Shown here piece by piece: positions 28,165-35,162 of a DNA stretch of 64,000 bases (position 1 is the first letter of the stretch; every line of letters begins with the position of its first letter). Under the pieces are notes generated by a model, which searched no databases, was not told the DNA's origin, and was given only the letters and a program-made list of their open reading frames with translations. Origin of the DNA: Methyloversatilis thermotolerans (GTDB lineage Bacteria > Pseudomonadota > Gammaproteobacteria > Burkholderiales > Rhodocyclaceae); the NCBI RefSeq assembly GCF_000372885.1, contig NZ_KB889967.1, positions 496,001 to 560,000 of the forward strand, read 5' to 3'. The translations under genes were made by a program, and so were the position numbers.

Positions 28165-28199
28165 AACAAGAAAGCGGGCAATGCCCGCTTTCTTGTTTG
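28165..28199 (-). terminator. Terminator after pqqA
   Basis: A 16-bp perfect stem from AAACAAGAAAGCGGGC to its complement, with a three-base loop, lies 15 bases after the pqqA stop. The lower stem is A on one side and T on the other, so it could work in both directions; on the minus strand it is followed by GTTTTCC. It makes pqqA a single-gene transcript. Confidence 0.9.
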
Positions 28200-28214
28200 C
28201 TCAAGCGCCGAAGA

Positions 28215-28289
28215 TCAGCGGTTGGCGACGTACATGGTGATTTCGAAGCCGAAACGCAGGTCGGTGGCCTTCGGGGTTTCCCAGTTCAT
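28215..28289 (-). CDS. pqqA: PQQ precursor peptide PqqA (orphan copy)
   Basis: A 24-codon gene: the peptide begins MNWETPKATDL and ends RFGFEITMYVANR. PqqA peptides share the pattern DLRxGFExTMY, and the Glu (residue 16) and Tyr (residue 20) with three residues between are the two that PqqE links and that become pyrroloquinoline quinone. An AGGAGAG ribosome site lies six bases before the ATG. A terminator follows at once. None of pqqB, C, D or E is nearby, so this is a stand-alone copy; methylotrophs with PQQ-dependent methanol dehydrogenases often carry extra pqqA genes. It could be easily overlooked because of its size. Confidence 0.93.
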   Translation of the reverse strand: MNWETPKATDLRFGFEITMYVANR

Positions 28290-28422
28290 GTGTCTCTCCT
28301 CGGTCTTGATGTACTCACTGCGACATGCAGTGCATGGATCGGATACTGCGCCTGCAGCGATGCAGACTCATCGCTTGCGTCTGGAACAGGGACTCATGAA
28401 TTTCTCCAGTCGCGGGCGGTGC

Positions 28423-29676
28423 TCAGAGCAGGGCCTCCTGCTCGCCCTTCTCGCCGCTGGCAAGCATGGCGCCCGCAAGTGCATCCAGCGTCGGCGGCAG
28501 ACCTTGTGATCGCAGCAGGAGCAGTTTTTCGCGATCGCGTGCGGTCAGCGAGCGACGTACGGACAGACCGGCCAGATCCTCTGCGCTCATGTGCCATGGC
28601 GACCATACGAGCCCCTTCTCCTGCCAGATCCGGGCGGCGTGAAGAGCGATGGCGATGCCGTCCGGATCGGGGTCGCAGGCGATGAAGCACGGTGCCGGCG
28701 CGGCCGCCAGCAGTGTGCGTATCGCCTGCAGCCACCACGACGGTGGGTAGCCGGGCAACCACAGCACGGCCTCGTCCGCTGCGGCGCTGCGCGCCACGCG
28801 CTCGAAACTGCTGAGGTTCTCGACCAGTCGCCAGCATGCCGGTTTTCCCTCCACCCTCGAATGTTCAAGCGTGCGGGGGCTCAAACCGATGAAATCGCCG
28901 GCCGCGCCGAGATCCAGCACGCCTGCCGAGCTGTGCAGCCGCAACGGGGCGCGCAGACGCAGCAGCGGCGTATGGTCCTCGATGCCGCGCCGGGCGAGAT
29001 CGGTCGCGGCATTCAGCCACTCCCGTTCGCTTCCGGTCACGGCCTTGGTATCGCCGCGGGCGAACTGGGCGAAATCGCGCCAGGTGCCGCTGCGTCCTTC
29101 GGCGCTCCACCGTGCGAGCGACTCGAGCAGCGCGAGCCGCGACAGCGCGCGGGCCGGTGGCTCCGCATCGAGTGCATCGACGGCGGCATCCAGTTCCGCA
29201 TCATCGAACCGGGTGTCGCGCCGACCCGCCCAGATCTGTCTGGCGTGGTCAGGTTCGGGCAGACCGAGTGCGCTGCGCAAGGCCGGGGCGCCGGTGAAGC
29301 GCACCGCATGCAGCCACCAACTGCCGCGTTCGAAGCGCTCCTCGGTTTCGATCAGGCCGGCGCGCAGCAGCAGGTCGATCACGCGGTCCATGTCGTGCGC
29401 CCGCGCTGCGCCGGCGGATTTCAGCAGCACGTCGCGCCGCACCGGTCCTTCACCCCGACGCGCGACCCAGGCGGATACCATGGCGCGCCATTCCGACGGC
29501 CAGGTGTCGGCCGCCAAAGGCTGCGGACGCACCGCGCGCCAATGACGCCGGTCGCGCAGCGTGGCGCGCCTGGGATCTCCCGGACGCAGGCAGGCGAGCC
29601 CTTCGGCATCGGGGGCGCTCCAGTGCTCAGTACGGTCCTTCGCGTCCATGTCGATGGTTGAAAGCGCTCGCCTCAT
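28423..29676 (-). CDS. JetD/MksG-like Toprim-domain protein (DUF2399/DUF2220-like)
   Basis: A 417-residue protein. The C-terminal third looks like the Toprim domain of Wadjet JetD/MksG and DUF2399 proteins: WRLVENLSSFERV, then LWLPGYPP, CFIACDPDPDGIAIALHAA with the acidic DxD, SPWHMSAEDL, and the end GEQEALL. The N-terminal part holds winged-helix-like segments (about 80-150). In Wadjet this subunit cuts plasmid DNA extruded by the SMC complex. The matching SMC, KITE and kleisin genes lie about 5.5 kb away at 35163-40112, past unrelated genes. The start is uncertain: ATG 29649 is an alternative. A stand-alone topoisomerase-VI-like Toprim protein is the other reading. Confidence 0.65.
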   Translation of the reverse strand: MRRALSTIDMDAKDRTEHWSAPDAEGLACLRPGDPRRATLRDRRHWRAVRPQPLAADTWPSEWRAMVSAWVARRGEGPVRRDVLLKSAGAARAHDMDRVIDLLLRAGLIETEERFERGSWWLHAVRFTGAPALRSALGLPEPDHARQIWAGRRDTRFDDAELDAAVDALDAEPPARALSRLALLESLARWSAEGRSGTWRDFAQFARGDTKAVTGSEREWLNAATDLARRGIEDHTPLLRLRAPLRLHSSAGVLDLGAAGDFIGLSPRTLEHSRVEGKPACWRLVENLSSFERVARSAAADEAVLWLPGYPPSWWLQAIRTLLAAAPAPCFIACDPDPDGIAIALHAARIWQEKGLVWSPWHMSAEDLAGLSVRRSLTARDREKLLLLRSQGLPPTLDALAGAMLASGEKGEQEALL

Positions 29677-29902
29677 GGTGATGGAGCGACCAGCATAGCC
29701 GCACGAATGCGCGATGCGTGCGGTCGCTCGGCGCACAGGTCACGGATAGGGCCGACTTGGCGGGCGGACTGTGCGCAGGCACTCCGCTTGCGTATGCTGC
29801 GTGCGCGCATGTGCGTCATCATCGCTTGCGGCTGTCCGTTCATGCATCGTGACGCGCTGGCATGGCTCGCTGTTGGATCATCTATCGAGATTCCCGCTCA
29901 TC

Positions 29903-30295
29903 ATGGAAAACACGCTTCCTCCCGGCGCGCGCCGCTGGCTGACCATTGCCGCACTGGCTGGCGCACTCGCAGTCATGACCGGCGCCTTCGGCGCGCACGC
30001 GCTGCGCGCGCGACTGGACGAATACATGCTCGGCGTATGGCAGACGGCCGTGCAATACCACTTCTGGCATGCGCTGGCGCTGGCACTCGTCGGCGTGCTG
30101 TCGCTGCACCTGCGCGCCTCGCGCGCGCTCGCCATTTCTGCCGTGCTCATGCTGGCCGGCATCCTGCTCTTCAGCGGCAGCCTCTACGCGATGGCCTTGA
30201 GCGATATGCGCGCGCTCGGCATGGTGACGCCCTTCGGCGGCCTGGCCTTCATTGGCGGCTGGATCGCGCTGGCGATCGGAGTGTGGCGCAGCTAG
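29903..30295 (+). CDS. DUF423-family small membrane protein
   Basis: A 130-residue protein with four transmembrane helices and the DUF423 (YgdD) pattern: AALAGALAVMTGAFGAHALRARLDEYMLGVWQTAVQYHFWHALAL, then LFSGSLYAMALSDMR and TPFGGLAFIGGW. These are conserved inner-membrane proteins of unknown function. ATG 29903 gives the standard family N-terminus. Confidence 0.92.
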   Translation: MENTLPPGARRWLTIAALAGALAVMTGAFGAHALRARLDEYMLGVWQTAVQYHFWHALALALVGVLSLHLRASRALAISAVLMLAGILLFSGSLYAMALSDMRALGMVTPFGGLAFIGGWIALAIGVWRS

Positions 30296-30337
30296 CCGGA
30301 TGCGTTGCCGATGGCCGCATGTCCGCAATCCCGCCGC

Positions 30338-32410
30338 TTACCACCAGGCGTTGACGGAAAAGCTGCCGAAGCGCCGCCAGTAGCCGCTGCCGCCGCCCGG
30401 CGATCCGGCTTCGCTGTCCGACATGCCTGCAGCGGCACGCAGTTGCCAGCCGGGCCCGAGGTCGTAGGCGATCCAGCCTTCGAGCAGATAGTTGCGGCCG
30501 GAGGCGGTACTGCCCCAGCCATCCTTCTCGTGATAGCGGCCGATGCCGGCTTTCGCATAGCCGGTCCAAGGCCCTTTCTCGCCGTACAGCGCGGCGAAGA
30601 TGCGGCCTTCGATATAGCGGTCCGGGTTGTAGTAGCCGCGGTTCTCGCGGAATTCGTTCCAGGGGCGCGAGTTGTCGAAGGTCTGGCCTTCGATGCCGAG
30701 CAGCACCTTGGGCAGTCGCCATATCGCGCGATCGGCTCGCCACGTGAGGCGGTTGCGCGTGTTGCCATCGTCGAAATCGAGTCGGGCCACGCCAGCGGCG
30801 AGGCTCCATTCAGGTACCGGACGGAATTCTGCGCCGAGCGACATGTCGCGGTAATCAACCTGATTGCGCAAGGCGGTGACGGTATCGATGATGCCATTGC
30901 CTGCCTCGGCGTCGACGCGCCAGCGGTCGGTCGGTAGGTAGCGCGCGCGCGCGCGCCACAGTCCGCTTGACCAGCCGTCATAGTCGCGCGCGCCGACGGT
31001 GAACGAGGTCCATGCCGAACCGTAGCGGCTGCGCACATCGCCCAGCCGCAGTCCGTAGCTCACGGAAAGCTCACGGCCATCGATGGACCGGCGCGGTTCA
31101 TTGCCGACGACCGGTCGTCCGCTGATGTGAGGCAGGCGCAGCCCCACTTCCACGTTGCGGTCGGGCGACAGGCGCCAGCCCGCCAGCGCCCAAGGGGTGA
31201 CTATGAACAGCCTGTCGGCATCCTCGGATGCATCCAGGCCGGCGGAGGCGTAATTCTGCACCTCGCGCCGTATGCGCCAGTCGCGCAGCCAGCGCGCATT
31301 CGGGTCTTCCAGCGGTTCGAGCAGCGGCATCGCCTGGTCGGCGTAGCCTGCCCAATACAGTGCGCGTGCCTTGGCCACGCGTTCGCCTTCGTCGGACAGC
31401 GTGCCCAGGCTGTCGAAGGTCTGCACGGCGGCGCGATGCCGGCCGCCGAAGTTCTGTGCCTGCGCGAGTCCGATGCGCGCATCGCGGTCCTGCGGGTCGC
31501 GCGCGACCAGTGCCTCGTACTCGATGCGCGCGTCCTCTGTGCGATCCGACCACAGCAGTGCCCGGGCCAGGCCGAGGCGCGCGGCGCGATCGTCCGGACG
31601 CGCCTGCAGCAGGCGTTGCCAGGCCTCGACCGCGCACGGATGGCGATCGAGCGCGGCGCAGGACTGCGCCAGTCCGCGCCAGCTCTCCGGCAGTTCCACG
31701 CCGGCGGCATGCGCTTCGGCGAACAGCGTGCGCGCGGCGTGCGCGTCGCCTGACCACAGCGTCTGCCAGGCGTAGGGGGCCAGCCATTCGCGGCGACGTT
31801 CCGGCGCCCGTTCGATGGCGCGCGCGTAACTCGCCGCCGATTCGCGATTGCGGTCCATGCGTGCGAGCAGCCGCGCACGCTCGGCCAGCGCATCGGCATC
31901 GGGCGGGCGTATCGCGTCGAGCTGATCGGCCGTGGCGAGCGCCTCCGCACTGTCGCCGCGTTCGACCTGCGCATAGAACCGGGCGCGCAAGGCGTCGATC
32001 AATCCGCGGCGCACATCGGCGCCTTGCTGCGGACTGAGTGCGTCATGCATGCGCGCGCGGAACAGCTCGATCGCGCGGGCATGGCGGCCGGCCCAGAGCG
32101 ACTGCCAGGCGAGCGAATCGATCACGTCATCGCGCCGCTGTGGCGCGCGCGCCAGCACGCTCTCGTACAGGTCGGCCGCGCGCGCGTTGTGGTCGGCGAA
32201 ACCTTCGACGCGGGCGATTTCGATCAGCAGGTCGCTGTCATCCGGATACTGTCCGGCCAGTGGCCGCAACAGTTCCAGCGCTTCGGCGTAGCGCTGCTGC
32301 GCCACCAGCACGCGTGCCTGTTCGCGCTGCGGATGCACGGCATGCGCGGCCGGCAGGGCCAGCGCGACGAGCAGCGCAACCAGGGCGGAACGGGCTTTCA
32401 TGGCGCGCAA
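30338..32410 (-). CDS. pgaA: PgaA-like TPR and outer-membrane porin for polysaccharide export
   Basis: A 690-residue exported protein: signal peptide (ending AAHA), TPR-type helical repeats over about 30-370, and a C-terminal beta-barrel ending in an aromatic residue (SVNAWW). This two-part build is that of PgaA/HmsH, which passes poly-beta-1,6-N-acetylglucosamine through the outer membrane while the TPR part binds PgaB. It is the last gene of a four-gene unit. A TTG start at 32410 has GGAGG nine bases upstream; ATG 32401 is too far from that site. It is shorter than E. coli PgaA (about 800 residues). Confidence 0.75.
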   Translation of the reverse strand: MRAMKARSALVALLVALALPAAHAVHPQREQARVLVAQQRYAEALELLRPLAGQYPDDSDLLIEIARVEGFADHNARAADLYESVLARAPQRRDDVIDSLAWQSLWAGRHARAIELFRARMHDALSPQQGADVRRGLIDALRARFYAQVERGDSAEALATADQLDAIRPPDADALAERARLLARMDRNRESAASYARAIERAPERRREWLAPYAWQTLWSGDAHAARTLFAEAHAAGVELPESWRGLAQSCAALDRHPCAVEAWQRLLQARPDDRAARLGLARALLWSDRTEDARIEYEALVARDPQDRDARIGLAQAQNFGGRHRAAVQTFDSLGTLSDEGERVAKARALYWAGYADQAMPLLEPLEDPNARWLRDWRIRREVQNYASAGLDASEDADRLFIVTPWALAGWRLSPDRNVEVGLRLPHISGRPVVGNEPRRSIDGRELSVSYGLRLGDVRSRYGSAWTSFTVGARDYDGWSSGLWRARARYLPTDRWRVDAEAGNGIIDTVTALRNQVDYRDMSLGAEFRPVPEWSLAAGVARLDFDDGNTRNRLTWRADRAIWRLPKVLLGIEGQTFDNSRPWNEFRENRGYYNPDRYIEGRIFAALYGEKGPWTGYAKAGIGRYHEKDGWGSTASGRNYLLEGWIAYDLGPGWQLRAAAGMSDSEAGSPGGGSGYWRRFGSFSVNAWW

Positions 32411-32414
32411 TGTA

Positions 32415-33680
32415 TCAGGCCTCCGGGCCGCTGCGGGGCGTGTTCCAGCGCACCGGCTCGCGCGAGGGGCGCACGAACAGATGAGAAAGAGACAGACAGG
32501 TGGTGATGGACAGGAAGGCCCAGTAGATCAGCGGATAGAACACGGCATACGGGAAGTACTTCCAGATGCCGCGGTCGTAGCGATGGTCGATCAGCGTACC
32601 CAGCGCGAGTTGCAGCAGGCACAGCGTCGCGATTGCCATGCCCCACAGGTTGGGAAAGGGCGAGGCACCCACGGGCGGAATGCCCATGGACCAGGACACG
32701 AACCACAGCGCGCTGAGCAGCATGAATACGACGGCCCACAGGATGGACAGGATGGACTCGACGAACATTGGCCACATGCGGCGGTAGCGCCAGTGCAGCA
32801 TCACGTCGGCGTGCCGGTGCAGCACTTCCATCAACCCGCGCGCCCAGCGCAGCCGCTGCCGGAACAAGGCCTTGAAATGGGTGGGTACCGTCATCCAGAC
32901 GATGGCGCGCGGCTCGTAGCGGATGTCGAAGAAGCGCCGCTGCAGCTTCCAGGTGAGTTCGATGTCCTCGGTCGGCATGTCGGGCGAGAAGCCATCCACC
33001 GCGAACAGAGCGCTCTTGCGGAAGGCCGCAACCACGCCGGACACGGTGACGATGCGGCCCCAGATGCGCTGCGAGCGTCGCAGCAGGCTCACGATGGACG
33101 TGAATTCGATCGCCTGCAGCCGCGCCAGGAAGCTGTCGACATTGCGCACCCGCGGATTGCCGGTGACCGCCGCCACGCGCGCGCTGCGGAAGTGCGGCAC
33201 CATGCGCCACAGGATGTCGGGTTCCGGTTCCGCATCGGCATCCATGATGAGCACGATGTCGCCGCGCACCATGGGCAGCGCATCGTTCAGCGCCAGCGCC
33301 TTGCCCTCGTTCACCCGCTTGTCGATCAGCCGCACGCGGCCGGACTGCACGAAAGGCAGCACGCGCTGCACCGTGTAGTCGCTGGAACCGTCATTCACCA
33401 CGACGATTTCGTAATCCGGGTAGTCGATATTGCATGCGGCCGCGAGCGAGCGGCCGATCATCGCTTCCTCGTTGTGCGCCGGCATGAGCACGGTGACCGG
33501 TGGCGCCCAACTGCGGTCCGGCTCCGTGTCCTCATCGCGTTCCCAGCGCAGCACGAAGAACAGCGAGGTGGTGATCCACACCAGGCTGGAAACGATGGGA
33601 TAGGCAGCGAAGAACAGCAGCATGAGGTCGTAGACCGTCGTGTGCTGCAGCGACAGGATGAACTGCGAACTGGTGGCCAT
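32415..33680 (-). CDS. pgaC: PgaC-like poly-beta-1,6-GlcNAc synthase
   Basis: A 421-residue processive family 2 glycosyltransferase: N-terminal membrane helices, then VTVLMPAHNEE, VVVNDGSSD, the DADAE metal site, TEDIELTW and RQRLRWARG (the QxxRW-type acceptor motif), and C-terminal helices. Length and order match PgaC/IcaA, which polymerise UDP-GlcNAc at the inner membrane. It lies four bases upstream of the PgaA-like gene and five bases after the PgaD-like gene. A hyaluronan- or cellulose-type product cannot be excluded from sequence alone. Confidence 0.85.
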   Translation of the reverse strand: MATSSQFILSLQHTTVYDLMLLFFAAYPIVSSLVWITTSLFFVLRWERDEDTEPDRSWAPPVTVLMPAHNEEAMIGRSLAAACNIDYPDYEIVVVNDGSSDYTVQRVLPFVQSGRVRLIDKRVNEGKALALNDALPMVRGDIVLIMDADAEPEPDILWRMVPHFRSARVAAVTGNPRVRNVDSFLARLQAIEFTSIVSLLRRSQRIWGRIVTVSGVVAAFRKSALFAVDGFSPDMPTEDIELTWKLQRRFFDIRYEPRAIVWMTVPTHFKALFRQRLRWARGLMEVLHRHADVMLHWRYRRMWPMFVESILSILWAVVFMLLSALWFVSWSMGIPPVGASPFPNLWGMAIATLCLLQLALGTLIDHRYDRGIWKYFPYAVFYPLIYWAFLSITTCLSLSHLFVRPSREPVRWNTPRSGPEA

Positions 33681-33685
33681 GGGCG

Positions 33686-34102
33686 TCAGCCCTTGGCGAA
33701 GATGCGGGTGAGCACGCGACCTTCGTGGTCACGGCGTATCAGCGTGCGGTAGACCTTGCGGTCATCGACGATGCCGATGACCGTGATGCCGGCCGTCCGC
33801 ACGGCCGCCCAGTCGGCGATCACTTCGCGCCCGTTCCAGTCGCGGACATAGTGTGCCTCGGCCTCGATGGCGCGCGTGCGTGGACCCTTGACGCGGGCGA
33901 TCGCCAGATTGTGCAGCACCCAGTACAACGTGACCAGCGGCGCCACGACCAGCGTGCCGATCACCATTTTCGCAAGCACCGCATAGTCGGGCAGATCGCT
34001 CGCCACCCGCATCCAGGCCAGCAAGAACAATGTCCAGCCGGATACGACAATGAATAGATGGAAGAGCTTCTGGTGCGGGCTGCGCAGAGGGTCCCGACGC
34101 AT
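33686..34102 (-). CDS. pgaD: PgaD-like membrane subunit
   Basis: A 138-residue protein with two N-terminal membrane helices (about 13-31 and 43-64) and a cytoplasmic tail. That is the topology of PgaD/HmsS, the small partner of PgaC whose activity depends on cyclic di-GMP in E. coli. The call rests on topology, size and position next to the PgaC-like gene. Its start shares one base with the stop of the upstream PEP-CTERM gene. Confidence 0.7.
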   Translation of the reverse strand: MRRDPLRSPHQKLFHLFIVVSGWTLFLLAWMRVASDLPDYAVLAKMVIGTLVVAPLVTLYWVLHNLAIARVKGPRTRAIEAEAHYVRDWNGREVIADWAAVRTAGITVIGIVDDRKVYRTLIRRDHEGRVLTRIFAKG

Positions 34103-34911
34103 CAGGTGCGTCGCCGCACCACCGCCGCAAGCGCCAGCAGGCCAGCGGCGAACATCGCCCAGGTGCCGGGCTCCGGTACCGGGACTGGCGAAGTGACCAG
34201 GTTTTCGGTCGGGACGACAGTCCAGTCGTCGCCCGAACCGCGGCTCCAGCGCAGGTCGACCACGCCGGCTTCCAGCCTGTTGTAGACACCCAGTTCGAAG
34301 CGATACAGGCCGACATCGAGCATCAGGTCTTCGCCGAAGCCCTGGCGATCGCGCGGATTGATGCCGTCCTGCGCCATGCTGACCGAATTGCCGTCCTCAC
34401 CGAACAGCGTGAAGGTGAAGCCGTCGTCGTACAGCACCGAGAAGTTGTACAGGTCGGCTTCGGTGATGCGGATGTAGCCGGTGAACTGTGCCAGCCAGTT
34501 GGTCTGCAGCTCGGGCTGTGGCATCGCGTTCGTGCCGCCCCACTGACCGCTGTACAGCTCGTTGTAGAGCGTGTTGCCGAAATTGATGGTCGAGGCGATG
34601 CCAGTCCATGTCGAGAGGACCGGCGATTGCCCGGCGGGCGCGTTGATCAGCGCCTGCCAGTCGGCCAGACCCCACACGCCGGTGCCCCAGACGAAGCTGC
34701 CGATCGGCTGGCCGCTGCCATAGGTCTGCGTGGCTTCGTCCCACAGCACGGTGCTGCCCTGCCAGTTGTCGTCGATCTTGACGAAACGGGCGTCGGCACC
34801 GCTGCCCGAGGCATAGCTGCCCGACAGTGTCGGCGCGAGGTCGATTGTGGCGTGGGCCGACAGCGACAGTGAAGCCAGCAAGCTGGCGGCAACAAGGGTG
34901 GACGTGTTCAT
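34102..34911 (-). CDS. PEP-CTERM protein coupled to the pga-like genes
   Basis: A 269-residue exported protein: signal peptide (ending SAHA), a beta-rich body with RITEADLYNFSVLYDDGFTFTLFG that resembles a PA14-type carbohydrate-binding domain, and a tail VPEPGTWAMF, hydrophobic helix, VRRRT. I chose ATG 34911 (MNTSTLVAAS) as it gives a proper signal peptide. Stop and next start share one base (TGATG), so it is translated with the PgaD-like gene. That ties a sorted surface protein to PNAG-like polymer production. Confidence 0.85.
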   Translation of the reverse strand: MNTSTLVAASLLASLSLSAHATIDLAPTLSGSYASGSGADARFVKIDDNWQGSTVLWDEATQTYGSGQPIGSFVWGTGVWGLADWQALINAPAGQSPVLSTWTGIASTINFGNTLYNELYSGQWGGTNAMPQPELQTNWLAQFTGYIRITEADLYNFSVLYDDGFTFTLFGEDGNSVSMAQDGINPRDRQGFGEDLMLDVGLYRFELGVYNRLEAGVVDLRWSRGSGDDWTVVPTENLVTSPVPVPEPGTWAMFAAGLLALAAVVRRRT

Positions 34912-34943
34912 TGTGGTTCCCGGCGCATGGATCTTTTTTTGGA

Positions 34944-34967
34944 AGTTGCTGCTGCATGGCAGCAACT
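34944..34967 (-). promoter_or_regulatory. Hairpin in the leader of the pga-like operon
   Basis: AGTTGCTGC-TGCATG-GCAGCAACT is a perfect 9-bp inverted repeat 33 bases before the first start codon. On the transcribed strand it is followed by a run of A, so it is not a terminator for this operon. It may be an operator or a leader structure. The upstream 34975-34990 patch (ATATAACGTACGT) could hold the promoter. Confidence 0.35.
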
Positions 34968-35162
34968 ATTGCGTGGAATATAACGTACGTGATATGGACC
35001 GTATAGTGCGTGCAGGGCGTCACGCTCGCACCGGCCGTTATGTTAAGCCGTGTCAAAAGCGCAGCGCGCAGGCGCGCTTCCGCCCCGCTTTTCACGCATC
35101 GCAACAATCCACGTGCTGCATCCGCCCGCGCGCATCGTCCGGCGGCGCCGACGATGCGCCGC

